Shown: positions 1 through 11,836, numbered from the stretch's first letter. The stretch is DNA of 64,000 bases from Pyrenula massariospora (GCA_021030905.1 JAGFMI010000021.1:496001-560000), one strand, 5' to 3'. Numbers and translations: made by a program. Notes: a model not told the origin generated them from the letters alone.

Positions 1-299
1 TTTAATCACTATACGTAGGACACATGCCTAGGAGGCCGTGCATGAGAAGCATTCTGTGGGTAGCGAGCAGGCTTCGTTCACAAGACATTCCTCTTAGTAC
101 AATCGTTTCATGACTAGCTACAACACAACACTTTAATTCTCTTCGGAATAATTCAACAGCATGCGGGGTTTAATGAAGAAACTAGGAGTTATCTATATCT
201 CTATTGAGACGGTGTTTAAGCATCGAACGAACCCATAACTAAGTGAGAAAGGTTGATATCCGGCCCAAACTAGAAGTCTCTGCATTAGCACATAAGCTT
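1..299. other. Intergenic, 3' flank of AAA ATPase gene
   Basis: No supported gene. This is the downstream flank of the minus-strand AAA ATPase that ends at 300. It is moderately AT-rich, and I see no repeat or RNA gene. Confidence 0.5.
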
Positions 300-3085
300 C
301 TATGTCTGTTCATATGGCAGGTAGGTCCGGATTTTCTCTCCCCACGCTCGTTGGCTCGCCAACGAAGGAGGATTTCCGACATCAATCCCTGTTTTGTCCT
401 TCGACAGCTCGCCCTGAAAGTCTTCAATGTTCTTCTGCGTCTGCCGCGACACGCTAGGCCTTGTTCTCTGAAGGGCTTTAGCAAAGTGCTGCGTGGTGAG
501 CAAAAGCTTCGCATTTTCTTCATTCTGCCCATTATGAGACGACTTTACTTGATCTACGGCCCAAGCTAGTGCAGCCTGTCCGCAAAGATTCCGAAGATCT
601 GCACCAGAGAAGCCTGGAGTGTCTTTGACGATTTCATCGATGATGATTGAGGAGTCCATGTCTTCTTTTTTAAGAAACAAGCGAAGGATCTGTTCCCTCT
701 CTTTCTCAGATGGGAGCGAGAATAGGACCCTGTGCGGGAGCCTTCGTAAAAATGCGTCGTCAAGGTCGGAAGGTCTATTCGTCGCGATTATGATGAACGG
801 GCTTTGCTCATTTGTAACAAGTCCGTCCATTCTCTGGAGAAATAGAGTAATAGCGTTACGTTCCCAGGTTCTATCGTCTGCAGTACGGCGACGGAAGAGA
901 GAGTCTGCTTCATCAATGAAAAGAATGCAAGGATACAGCTTAGTGCAGAGCGAAAATGCAGCACTAATTAATTTCTCAGTCTCCCCGACCCACTTATTTT
1001 GTATGTTTGCTGCATCGATAGCAAGCATATTGGCCCCAGATTCTTTGGCAATGGCACGACTAAGGTATGTTTTGCCGGTACCCGGTGGACCATAGAATAA
1101 GGCACCTTTGATTCGAACCTGCTCCAGCAAAAGGTGTGATATACCTTTAGCGCGTAACTTCGAAAGTGCGATAAGCTGTTTAACTGTCTCTTTCGTCTCG
1201 CTGTCCATGATGACATCCTCATACGTAGCTTGAAGCTTGGATGGATCGACCACGTAGCTTAGTAGATTCGTCTCATGCTGATCACACTTGTCTCGGACAG
1301 ACTTCAGAACATAATCTAAAGTCTGGCGTTGCTCACTGGTGTCTCCCTGCTCACAGATGTCTCTCTGCTTGCTGATATCTCTCTGCTTGCCATGAATACG
1401 CATCAGTACAACTTTTATGTCTTCGGTGTCTAGTGTGGACTTAGCGAGAGTTCGTCCACAGATCTGCCTTACGGCTCGTTGAGCATTTTCATCAGACAAC
1501 GTAGCGTTCTCCAAAGCCGCGGCAATTTCTTCTGAGTCGGCAAAATCCCATTCTGGATATGGTGCTAGCAAATCAGGGGAGCACATCAGGCTCTTCCACG
1601 CTAGGTTCTGACGGAATCCTCGCCTGAGCTTTCGAGTGTATAACACGCGTTGCCGTCTCTTTTCCAAAGTCATGTCATCTCGCGGGACATCGAAAGCACG
1701 AACGTTAAGAGCAGACTCTGCGTCTACGTGTAGCTCTTTGCGTAGTTCTGTTTCCAAAGAGCTAAGCCCTTCGGGTCGGCAAATAGGGCAATCACAATAA
1801 GACTTGCTTGGCTTTCTTGTGAAGGGAGATCGACTGGTTGAGATTGATACGAAAAGGATAATCTTTTCACCTAAAGCGCGGCGATCTTCAAACCAAGGGC
1901 GAATAATGCTAAAGAAAGTCAAGTCATTCGAAAGATCTAGAATGTCATTTGCGTGGCGAAGATGGATGAAAACGGGGGACAGATTTTCAAGGGGTTTCCG
2001 TATATCTGTGATTGCTTGGGACTGATGTCGGCCTTCTTTGATTCTGGGTGATTTCAGTATAGCAAACATTATCCTTTGAATTTGTTCTTGCTTTTTGGCG
2101 ATCTCCTGGTCTTTTTTCGGAACATGGATGTCATCCGGAAATTGAGAAACATGAAACTCCTTCGAGCTGATAAGAAACTTGAGACTCAGCTCCTTATCAT
2201 ATTTGGATTCTCGCTTTCTCACTGCACGGACGGAATGGCATGTTTCAGAGACACATTCAACTTGCTTGCTTTTCCCTGGTTCGAGTGGTTGCTCACCCTC
2301 TTGAATGTAGGATTCCCGGATGATATCATCTAGATCTCCAAGATCACACGAAATCACATCAGCGCCAATCTCTTTTGCAAGGTGAAAGATCATGGTATCA
2401 GTGAATTCGATGCTCTCAGGAGAGTCGGATCTCAGCAGGATGCTAAATTTATCCGGATCCAGGCGCCCGTATTGGTTGGTGACCAACGCACCGGCCGACA
2501 TGTCATGCAATTCCAAGTACTGATTGCGCGAGAGCTCGTATTGATACCGAGATCGTTGGCCTTTGCTGTTTTCTTGTGCTGTACTGTTCGGCTCTTGCCT
2601 CTTCTCCAGCCTACCAATACCCTTGACTTCGCTGAATTTATTCGCGGTATCAACCGGACCACAATCGTCAACGAGGCTCGTATCGCTGGCTTGAACAGAT
2701 TGCTTAGGATATAAAGAAGAGGCGTCGGGAACCTGAGGGTCCACTCCATCTATGCCTTCCAACTGCTGGCCATTTTGTCGATCGCTTTCACTTTGCGTCA
2801 AGTTGTGACAGTCTTCCGTCCACAGGATATTCGTGTCGAAGTCGACGAGGTCCGCCTGGACTTTGACATTGTGCCGGAGGAACCATTCAGGTATTTCCAA
2901 TTCGCGACCTGGATTTTGATCATGAATTAGCAACAGGCTGTGTCAACAGCTTCGTAGAGTTACTTACCTTTGTCCTGGCCATTAAGCGCGACATCTTGTT
3001 CAGTTTCATATGGAGTGGTCGTGCCTTCCGTTCTACCACGCTTCTCATCATTTGAGTTGGGTGAATCGCTAAGACTCTCCGCCAT
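300..3085 (-). CDS. AAA+ ATPase, ATAD1/Msp1-like meiotic-clade type, about 908 aa
   Basis: Two exons, 3085-2968 and 2908-300, with a 59-nt intron (GTAAGT donor, CTAAT-like branch, CAG acceptor). The phases join to give about 908 aa. The ATG at 3085 is the first one that opens the spliced frame. The C-terminal third carries a classical AAA module: Walker A GPPGTGKT near residue 645, Walker B ILFIDEAD near residue 699, then a sensor-1 ATNR and an arginine-rich RRLPHR element, as in the Msp1/katanin/spastin group. These proteins use ATP to extract or remodel protein substrates. The N-terminal 550 residues are fungus-specific and polar. They include a short tandem run of QRDI/EQGDT-type units (about nt 1330-1395). 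Large paralogous families of such AAA proteins occur in filamentous ascomycetes, and their substrates are mostly unknown. The gene is divergent from the NACHT gene at 4334. The family call is firm and the cellular role is not known. Confidence 0.88.
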
Positions 3086-4333
3086 GGTAGGCCCAGTGGC
3101 TCGAAAGTCCTCACAAAGTGGAAGAAAAGCCAATCAGTTATAGGTTGCGACTTTCTCACATTGTTAGAGGCCCGAGCACCTTCATGTTTTCACCGAGACT
3201 TACTTGCCCTCAAATCATTTATAGACAGCCTCTGAGACCGTACAAAGAGCCACAAATGCGGTGGTGGCCATGAATGCATCTCGCAAATGAGCCTGCATGG
3301 CGACCAGCACGGCGAGAGCGCTCTAAGCCATACGGAGAGTAGGATTCGTGCATCTGCAGTTTGCGATAATGCAATCACCCATTGGAGATGGCATAGCCCC
3401 CTACGAAAACACGTGGGCAGAAGGCTGCGAGGCTGCTACATCCGGTGGAAATCAGCCAGCTAGGAGCCGCGAGTCTGCCTTGGTTTCTCTTGCTTGTTGT
3501 GACGAAAAGGCATGGCAACAAAATGTATGTGTCTAGAAACTCTTAGGCGCATGGTGTCATGGCCTTCGGACGAAGCCCAATTGGGAAAATAGGGCTAAGG
3601 CTTCCCCATAAGGGGCTACCAAAGACTATGCCTTGGTGATAGCCTTGACGCCCAACAAGATGTAGCTTCACCTTCATAGAATCCAATAATTTTGCACCTT
3701 ACAGCAACTTCATATCTTTCAGAGTAATCTCTGGCCTATTCGGGCTATGCAGCGGATACCAGCCGTGTATCTATTGCAATATTGATGGAATTCGATGTTG
3801 ATGTACAGAATACATAGCACGCTGGCTGTAATTGGGCGGTGGAGACGGGCTGGGATCAGCTGCGCCGCGTGGCGCGAAATCAGCTCGGCTCAACCCAAGT
3901 CTTAGATATCATGGATACCATGGCAGTCGTCTACCTATGGTAATAGGCCCATCTGCCACTAGGACTCTGACAGAACATGTTGGTCCGAAGATGTCGTGCA
4001 TGCTTCGTACCAAGTCAGCCTTAAGAGTTTCACAACCCGCCATTCTACGTTCTCTTCAGGTCTCAACGAGTCTAAGATCCGTACCCGCAATACTTTGCTT
4101 TCTCACGGTCGCAAACTACATTTTAGGATGCTTCTATTATAACCCGTCCAGCCGATGGAGGCTCTGTCGGGAACCAGATCACATTTTCCAACCATATCAT
4201 CTTTTCTTGAATGTTGTCGCTGCTGCCCTCCTCCTTGAATCTTCCTAGTCTGACTTGTTTCCCATTCGATCCGCCCCCAAGCACCAAAAATTCTTGCACC
4301 TGTCCGAGTTGCTTTTTGGTCTAAAAACACACA
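3086..4333. promoter_or_regulatory. Divergent intergenic region between AAA and NACHT genes
   Basis: A 1.25-kb gap between the start codons of the minus-strand AAA gene and the plus-strand NACHT gene must contain both promoters. The open frames inside it are short and overlap on both strands, so I see no gene. I could not recognise a specific operator. The sequence just before 4334 is rich in pyrimidine tracts, as is common upstream of fungal start codons. Confidence 0.45.
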
Positions 4334-7300
4334 ATGGAGGCCCTTGTGTCATTGAGCCTTGCTTCCAATATCATGCAGATAATCAGTTTTAGCCGCGAAA
4401 CCATCTCGCTATGCAAAAGAATTTATCACACCGGGCGGCCCGAACCCAGCCTATGTGAAAATAGTAGCAACCTTGCCCAGCTATCGAAAAGCTTGAGTGA
4501 ACAACTCGACAAACATCCAAAGCCCCTTGTCAAGAGCGAACAAGAGTTACTCAATGTCGCCCGAAAGTCAGCGGACTCCGCAAAAGACCTGTGCGATGAA
4601 ACAAATTTCCTATCTCTGCCGGACAACTGGCGCGGTTTACGTACCGTTCTCGCAGTCACAACCAAGTCAGCCTGGCGAAAGCGTCGGCTCGATCGGCTCG
4701 AAAAGACCATGGCAGACTTCCAGCGAACTATGGAGACTGGTCTTCTTGTTCATATCCGATCTAAGACCGCTTTAATCGAAATTCAGCAACAGGAGGGTTT
4801 TGAAAAGCTAGATGCTGAGCTTAAGAGCTTCATCGAAAGGCTTTCAACGGGCCAAGAGAGCTTGTCTAGGCTAGCTATACGGTCGTCTGATCAACTAAAA
4901 GCCCATGTCGCTTCTGAAGTTTCACAGATGACACGGTCTGTGACTTCTCATCTCGACTACGGCCTTTCGGCGAAACAGCGATCTTTAGAGGAACATTTGA
5001 ATACCGCGACTGGACGTGTGCAGGATTCTTTGTCTGTTCAAATGCAGCGCGCAGATTTCGCAGCTATAAAGGAGCGTAAACGTTGTCGCTTACTTGATAG
5101 CCTGAAGTTCGCGGACATGAATGACCGCAGGAATCAGATCGTAACAAGTTGTCCCCGCACTTTTGCCTGGATATTCAACTCCAATGTTGACGAATCTGAG
5201 TCTCGTAGCGAAGTGACATGGAATCTTTCCAACAACGTGCAATGGGACAACTTTGTTCACTGGCTCCGATCTGACGAAAACCTCTACTGGATAACTGGCA
5301 AACCTGGGTCAGGCAAGAGTGTTCTAATGAAGTTCATTCTTTCCCGGCCCGAGACGCATCAGGCTCTTGAAAAATGGCGACCGGGAACTCGAATCCTGTC
5401 TCATTTCTTCTGGAGCCCCGGAAAACTAATGCAACGTAGTATCAAAGGGCTTCTCTGTTCGCTACTTCATCAAGTTCTCGACGCAAACTTTGATTTCGAA
5501 CTCCTCGACAAGCATCCAGACATACGTTCCAAAGATTCGGTGTCAGACTGGGCGATCAACGACCTCTGGACCCTAACATTAGATCTATTGACAACATCAT
5601 CTGAAACCTATTGCGTCTTCCTTGATGGCTTGGATGAAGTTTGTTGTGAGGATGGCATTGATAATCTTCTAAATGTTATCCAAGACCTCCAGAAACTTCC
5701 GCAGCTTAAAATATGTCTTGCTAGCCGGCCTGAACCAGCAATTCGGAGACGAATCGATGCTTTCCCGTCGCTGAAGATGCAGGACTTGACAGTTGGCGAT
5801 CTGAGAATATATGCACAGGCTCAACTTATGAAACCTCCAGGACGACCATCGGGCATCCTCCACACTCTAGTTGATGAATTAGTGGACAAGTCACAGGGAA
5901 TCTTTCTTTGGGTTGTTCTTGCGGTCAAGAGTCTCCGTCGAGGACTAGACAATCAAGACAGTGTAGATATGCTTTCGGCTCGCCTGAACGCTATGCCGAC
6001 TGATCTAGCCCAACTATATGAGAAAATGTGGCTGAGACTGAATGACGACTCTGAGATTTATCGCCGGACTGCTTCGCTTTATTTCCGCCTATTGCTAGCT
6101 AGCCGAGATCTCGAGCGGCTTGGGCAGAGTTGTTTTCAACGTCGAAATGTCTCACTATTTGAGCTTGCAATTGCTTCTAGTACAGGTATCCAAGCTACAT
6201 TCTTCAATGAGACAAAGTCAGCATCAGTGGCACAGCTGAAAGAAGCGTGTGAATCTGCGATCAGGGATATTGAAGTTCGATGTGCCGGCTTGCTCGAATT
6301 ATCGCAACCGTCAGACTATTGCCCCTCGTTTGGAGAGGACGCTCTTGTCTTCACTCCCTATATAGAAGAGCTGTGGGCTCCGGATGAGAGGGACGCCGAA
6401 GTCCCGGAAGAGGAAACTTTGATCGGAAGCACTAGTCTCAGAGACACCCATGCCCTGCTCCCATATACAGACCTAACAATTAATTTTATTCACCGGACTG
6501 CTCTCGACTTCCTCACAGACACAGTTGCTGGCCAAAGCATCCTCAACACTACCCCGGAGAATGCGCACACTGCCGTTTTGTGTCTATTCAAAGCTTGTTT
6601 AGTTCGCTGCAAGCTATGGCTTTTTGAAATATTTAAGGAAAGCTCAAATCAACGAAGATTTAAGGGTATAACTAATGACCTGAGAGACTTTCTCTGGCAA
6701 TTAGAGACGCTGGCCGGAAATTCGAGTTCTGAACTAAAGCTGAATGAAGGAGAGATTGAAGAATTATTTTGTCTTACCCACAGATGGTATACAATGGGTT
6801 ATTTAAGGACGATGCTTCCTGGACGGTCCGATATATATGGAGTCTACTACAAGACTTCATTCTTTGCCATCGTGGCAGGCACAAGGCTCACTGCAATGGT
6901 TGAGAAGCACCTTGGGACCTTTATCGGTGATGCGTCTTGGAATGCCAACTATCTGTCGCTCTTGTTAGGAGTCGCGAGCGATTTCAGAGCAGACGATCTA
7001 GACTCCTTTCAGCAGAGAAGTCGATTAGTTCAGCTATTACTTCAGCTGGGAGCGGATCCAAACTCTCGACAACCGGCGCAAGAGTATGCCGGCCTTCTCA
7101 ATGATCCCTACTGTGCATGGGTTCGAGCTCTAGAAACTATATTGTGTTTCCAGGAGAATATGATCTATCGTCATCCCAGGTCCTCTGCATTATTTGATCA
7201 TCATACAGCGAGTGAAGAGATTTTAAAGCTACTAGCAGCTTTCATCAAGTCCGGAGCCGACCTCTATAGTTGTGCCTTAATAAGGTTCGTTCCTCACGAA

Positions 7301-7828
7301 GGCCCCCGTCCAGCACTCCATCCCGAACGAAGCTGGCCTCCATTTGAAGCAGTTTCCGCTCACGAGTCAGATAAACGTATGGTTGTACTAGAGATTAGTC
7401 TGTCAATGTTTCTGGATTGCGTTCTCCATCGTCTACACCCTGATGTCCGGATGGCCGACAGCCTGGTAGAAACTCAAGATACAAGTCTACGACGGTCTGC
7501 TCGAGTCATAGCATTTGGTAAAGATTATCCCAATCCCCTTGATACCTACCTTTTAGAATCGGAGTGCGACTCGGACTACTTGCTGGAGCCAATCTATCCT
7601 TGGTTCACAGACGAAATGCCGTATCCGGGATTAGAGAGAGAAAGGTATAGGACCTGTCATCCGAATTGGTTCCTGGCCTTCAAAGAGAGAATGGATGAGA
7701 TTCTCATGAAATCACAGCTTTCTAACGTTGGAAGACAAGGCCTTGGGAGGTATCTTCAGAGCTTAGGATATATGATTCCTGCCAGAAGTCATCACTTTAA
7801 AGACGATATCCCGCAGCTTCTAGCATGA
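4334..7828 (+). CDS. NACHT-type STAND NTPase (fungal NLR-like), 1164 aa
   Basis: A single uninterrupted exon of 1164 codons. Residues 1 to about 150 form the helical N-terminal domain typical of fungal NACHT/STAND proteins (SesA/Helo-like, starting MEALVSLSLASNIMQ). A coiled-coil-prone linker follows. The NACHT core has Walker A GKPGSGKS near residue 321 and Walker B CVFLDGLDE near 427, followed by LASRPEPAI and the winged-helix segment. The C-terminal 500 residues lack the usual long WD40, TPR or ankyrin array; only one ankyrin-like patch (LLLQLGADPNSR, near residue 910) is visible. Fungal STAND proteins act as signalling switches, and some control heterokaryon incompatibility or programmed cell death. 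That role is inferred here from the family. There is no stop or frameshift, so the gene looks intact. It faces the AAA ATPase at 300-3085. Confidence 0.88.
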   Translation: MEALVSLSLASNIMQIISFSRETISLCKRIYHTGRPEPSLCENSSNLAQLSKSLSEQLDKHPKPLVKSEQELLNVARKSADSAKDLCDETNFLSLPDNWRGLRTVLAVTTKSAWRKRRLDRLEKTMADFQRTMETGLLVHIRSKTALIEIQQQEGFEKLDAELKSFIERLSTGQESLSRLAIRSSDQLKAHVASEVSQMTRSVTSHLDYGLSAKQRSLEEHLNTATGRVQDSLSVQMQRADFAAIKERKRCRLLDSLKFADMNDRRNQIVTSCPRTFAWIFNSNVDESESRSEVTWNLSNNVQWDNFVHWLRSDENLYWITGKPGSGKSVLMKFILSRPETHQALEKWRPGTRILSHFFWSPGKLMQRSIKGLLCSLLHQVLDANFDFELLDKHPDIRSKDSVSDWAINDLWTLTLDLLTTSSETYCVFLDGLDEVCCEDGIDNLLNVIQDLQKLPQLKICLASRPEPAIRRRIDAFPSLKMQDLTVGDLRIYAQAQLMKPPGRPSGILHTLVDELVDKSQGIFLWVVLAVKSLRRGLDNQDSVDMLSARLNAMPTDLAQLYEKMWLRLNDDSEIYRRTASLYFRLLLASRDLERLGQSCFQRRNVSLFELAIASSTGIQATFFNETKSASVAQLKEACESAIRDIEVRCAGLLELSQPSDYCPSFGEDALVFTPYIEELWAPDERDAEVPEEETLIGSTSLRDTHALLPYTDLTINFIHRTALDFLTDTVAGQSILNTTPENAHTAVLCLFKACLVRCKLWLFEIFKESSNQRRFKGITNDLRDFLWQLETLAGNSSSELKLNEGEIEELFCLTHRWYTMGYLRTMLPGRSDIYGVYYKTSFFAIVAGTRLTAMVEKHLGTFIGDASWNANYLSLLLGVASDFRADDLDSFQQRSRLVQLLLQLGADPNSRQPAQEYAGLLNDPYCAWVRALETILCFQENMIYRHPRSSALFDHHTASEEILKLLAAFIKSGADLYSCALIRFVPHEGPRPALHPERSWPPFEAVSAHESDKRMVVLEISLSMFLDCVLHRLHPDVRMADSLVETQDTSLRRSARVIAFGKDYPNPLDTYLLESECDSDYLLEPIYPWFTDEMPYPGLERERYRTCHPNWFLAFKERMDEILMKSQLSNVGRQGLGRYLQSLGYMIPARSHHFKDDIPQLLA

Positions 7829-8849
7829 CATGGGAAACGAAATTACTAGAAGTCCAAACGTCGAATCATATCAAACTACACGGATGCCGAAGTTACTCAT
7901 GATGATCCTTTGTGGTTAAATCATTGTCGAGTTTTGCCTGGCTAGGAATTAGTGCCAGATTCACTTCGTATCACATTCACTGATGTACTCGGATATCTTA
8001 ATACATGAGGTCCCCGATGTTCTCCAAAATCTTCACGGTGATGATGCCATTCTCTCTTAGTGCTTTTCCTCTTGCTTTTAAGCCCATTTCGTACCACATT
8101 ACCATTTCTATCGTATCATTGGCGCAGCGGCCTCGATCCAAAGCCTGTATATTTCTTCCAAATACGCTACGGCTGCCTTCGAAATAGGCCAAAGTTCCCT
8201 CGACAGATTATGTCAGTTTAGCCGTCTAAGCTCGGAAATGATGCCCTAGACCGGTTCCTAAACGTCGCATGTGTCAATACTTACGTTGACGAAAAGATCT
8301 TGCTATCGAAACATAGCCGTCTTTCTTCATGTCAATTAGTTGCATCCAGTACTAATAGGTTCGTCCAAAGGAGGACTAAATCCCTTCAGTTCTTAACAAG
8401 TCAACGTCACCGTTGCACGAGCTGTTACTCGCAAAAGGAGTCGCCGGCAGAACCTCCACAGCCCTATCAAATAGACACCAGGAATGATAGCGCAGCATGC
8501 TCGAGAAGTCTAACGCAGAGCCAAAGATCCGCACAGCCACCCAATATCCTGCCTATAAATCTCGTAGCTACCCGTCCCTCTGAGGAAGGAGCGACGCACA
8601 ATTCTAGTCCTGAATGCGCTTGCGGGAGCAGGTGTTGTAGACATTTCAATTCCTTTTTGTTACACATTGCGTTACTCACAAAATTGCCGAGCTAACTATC
8701 CTTGGAATCTTTAAGGGAGTGAGATCGAACGCCTCGCCACTTTGTCATTGACGGCTAATCACCCAGATAGAGCTATAAACTGTAATTAACCACCAAGTAA
8801 TTGAACGCTATGTTTACACGGAATAAACAACTTCAAGGCGCCGACAAGG

Positions 8850-8880
8850 TATAATAAATAAATATATATATATTATGTAA
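8850..8880. repeat. AT-rich low-complexity tract
   Basis: A short run of AATA/TA units (aataaataaatatatatata) inside the non-coding gap. It is simple sequence without other structure. Confidence 0.6.
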
Positions 8881-9240
8881 GCTGTCCAAATTTGTATGCA
8901 AAGATACCTATAAAGAAGGATAAATTCGTAAAGGTGCTATGCGCCGATTATATCTAATACCGTTTAAGTGACCCGGGCCCCGATCTCACCCTCTTATTTC
9001 TGACTTCGAAACCGACCCACGGCAAACGCTGCTGACGATCCCCACCTGAGACTGTCCGCGCCATGATGCCCGTAATAACACATCATGTCCGCAACGACTG
9101 CCAATCTTTTACACGAATTAGCATTAATCTCCCCTAATAATAATGGTACAGCCTTAATTTCGTGCAGCTGCCGCGTAAGAAATCTATTTGTCGGTGGTCA
9201 TTGTCCTCACTGTCCCGTTCCATTCGCGGCTGGGGAACAG

Positions 9241-9294
9241 AAATCGTGGCCGACTGATTTCGTGTGGCGCGGGGTAAACAATCGGCCACGATTT
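9241..9294. repeat. Perfect 13-bp inverted repeat with 28-nt loop
   Basis: The arm AAATCGTGGCCGA at 9241-9253 is the exact reverse complement of TCGGCCACGATTT at 9282-9294. This could be a hairpin or a dyad binding site. No gene abuts it, and its function is unknown. Confidence 0.7.
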
Positions 9295-9951
9295 ATGGCC
9301 CTTAGCCTCGCATAGCTGAGGGGTGGGTTTTCCGGCGTCTGCTGCCCCAGACCATTGCTCTCCTCCGTGAATGGCTACATAGCGTCTTTGTAGGGATCGG
9401 CCCGCTAAAATGCGACCGCGCGTGGGGCTACACTTCACAGGCTCCGTGCAAGCAAGCCTGCACATAGGAATGTTACCTGTACCGACAATACCCTACAAAA
9501 GAGAGTATTTCTGCCGCCGAAAACGATAAGTTCAGAAGACCATGCAGTTCGGTCCCCCACTCCCCTCCACCCGAAATCAGCCGGCGCTTAAGGCGGCACT
9601 CCACCACGGGCATGGAAACTACACGCTTGGCGGGTCTCCGCTTCGACTTCGCCCTACGCTCCACTCTCTTATTCCTTACTTCACACCATCTTTCCGCCTG
9701 TCACATCGCCGAAATGTTGTCGCATCAAGTTTGGGCTCTCAATGAAGGGTTTGAACACATCGTTGAGCGGGTCTCTTATTATCTCAAAGGTTCCGGTCTT
9801 TACTTCACTAGCAACGTCTAAATCTTAACATTACGGACTTAGCTACGGTCATTGTCACGTCCATTTGATATTGCGTTGCAAGCAGCCGACAAAGGGCCGC
9901 TATATATCATTACATAAGCACGCATGTAGGTGAGAGACACACAAAATCTAC

Positions 9952-9967
9952 ATTGCACATGTGCAAT
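9952..9967. repeat. Perfect 16-bp palindrome
   Basis: ATTGCACATGTGCAAT reads the same on both strands and contains an E-box-like CACATGTG core, so it could be a dimeric factor site. It lies about 280 nt beyond the 3' end of the zinc-finger gene at 10243. Confidence 0.6.
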
Positions 9968-10242
9968 TCGTGTATGGGGATGAGGCTTCATTCCTAGGCC
10001 CTCAGTTGCCGTCCTGCGGTTAATCCGAGATGCGCTAAAACTTAGCTTCTCACATCAGTAAGTTTATGATGCCTCTGGACTACTCAAATTCAGTGTTCAT
10101 TGCCCCACCGCGCACATCCCATGCGTCTACCCTGCCATATACTTGTCAAAGCTCTAGCTCACAGTACAGACAAAGTCTCGCTATACAAGAAGAACACTCG
10201 AAAGGTTTGTTATCAAAGTTGCCAAAGAGTGGTCCTGGTCGT

Positions 10243-11836
10243 CTACCTCCTTTTCGGCTCCTCCCCCATACGCTCTCCAAAAAGAGTCAGCATCTTGTCC
10301 CACCGTTCCTCATATCTTTCCATCCGCTCTTCGTACTTTTCCAGCTTCTGACGTAGCCGCTCATTCTCCTGCTCCGCTAGGAGGCGCAACCTCCGCTCTT
10401 CTACCAGCTCCTCCGCAAGCTCATCAACGCTGTCCATGTCCGAACCCTCATCTCCTCCGTGCCTGCGTTTCTTCGTTTTCGGAAGGTCCTGTACGGTCTG
10501 ACTCGTAGCGGTTGGATTGCGAGAGCTCGATACAGCCGCCGGTTTTGCACGAAGTCTTACCACTGATGGCTGCTTATGCGGTCCCCGAAGATGTTGATCC
10601 AGGTGGTCTTTGCGAGCGAAACCAGAGCCTTGTTGTGAACGTCTGCAGTCGGGATAGGGACAGTGATATTTCTCAATTTGGCTGTGCCTAGAGTTTTGGG
10701 AAGGTTTGGTCTGGAGGCCATCTGTCGTAGCGTTGCAAGCACCATCCAGAGGCGTTTCATGGGCAAGGGATTGTCCATCGAGTGTCGCAAGAGCTGCAGA
10801 CTCTGTTGTTTCTAGCTGTCGATCTTCTACGCCTTCTTGGACCACTCTGCTAGCTTGATCTAGTTCTGTGCCGGAAGCTATAGCAATTGTACGGGGATCC
10901 ACATCGGCGCGAAGTGGTACATTGATCGTGTCTTGAGGCTTTACTATTGAAGAAGAAGGCGTAGGGCCTACAAATGTTGAGGTACGGAAAGCGGTAATGG
11001 GGTCAGATACAGATTGTTGGAGCTGATGACTGAGACTTGGTGAGTTTGGATAGTACGCAGCTGACTGAGTCAAGTCGTAGTTGAAGTCGAAATCGAGGCC
11101 TGGGAGAAGATGAGTGTTTTTCTAGACAAGAACAAAGGAATTGGTTACTCGGAAATTGAGCACCAGAATTCTCACGCTCGAACTGGGCTTCCCAATCCAA
11201 ATCCAAATGATCATGGAACATCCAGCAGACACCCCATAGTACTACCAGAGTGGGCCAGATTGTCCAAGGCATCGTTGTGCATGGAGGCCGAAGCCGATTC
11301 GGGAACTCTAAAAAGTGTGAAAAGAGAAGGAGAAGGGAGGGGATTGTCTCTGCGAGAATGCGAAGGAAGCACAGGACATCCTTCCGGACGCTGGGGATCC
11401 TGCCCGAGATGAGGCTCAATGGTAAAAGTCGAAGAAGGAACAAGTGTAATTCTTGCCAGAAATACATCAATTTGTCCATGTTAATCAAATCATTAACATT
11501 CGAGTGCATCATATGCAGTGCATCCAACACTCCAATCCATCCGAGGCCAAGATAGCGTTGGACTTCAGAAAGCAAATATTCGTACCCTAAAAGGCCTAAG
11601 TCTCTGATGTCTTGTCGCAAAGTGACACTCAAGGTTGAAGAGCGGGGTGACTTGCGGTCTTCGGTCCCTATAAACACATTAGATATGGCATTTTGGGTCG
11701 GCTCGGCATGAAGTCCATTACCAGGAATCAACAACTGAAGATAGCTGAAACTTGACGAGTCCCGAATTTCTGACAACATAGATTCGAGGATCCCGCAAAT
11801 CTCAACCTCAACTACAGTCATCCACAATGGCTCCAT
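10243..11836 (-). CDS. C2H2 zinc-finger protein with coiled coil; start uncertain
   Basis: Exon 1 runs from 11836 (or 11221) to 11149 and exon 2 from 11099 to 10243. The 49-nt intron is GTAACC...CCCAG, and the phases agree. Exon 2 encodes a Ser/Thr/Pro/Gln-rich stretch, then one fungal-type C2H2 finger (CPYPDC, then F-A-R-K-D-H-L-D-Q-H and PH). A basic patch (KTKKRRH) and a strongly charged C-terminal coiled coil (about residues 450-510 of the long form) follow. It is probably a nuclear DNA-binding regulator. Two starts are possible. The ATG at 11221 gives a compact 309-aa protein. The ATG at 11836 gives 514 aa by adding about 205 residues with Leu/Ile-rich, possibly membrane-associated segments. 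The upstream frame stays open for about 240 codons, which is unlikely by chance here, so I give the longer model with caution. Confidence 0.55.

Larger units (their letters stand above)
7829..10242. other. Gene-poor 2.4-kb stretch
   Basis: No supported gene. The longest open frames are about 130 codons, low in complexity and without recognisable domains. The stretch contains an AT-rich simple tract (around 8850-8880), a 13-bp inverted repeat (9241-9294) and a 16-bp palindrome (9952-9967), listed separately. Confidence 0.45.

Noticed and set aside
619-1095. 158-codon plus-strand open frame
   Set aside because: It lies antisense to the conserved AAA ATPase core, whose codon use leaves the opposite strand open.
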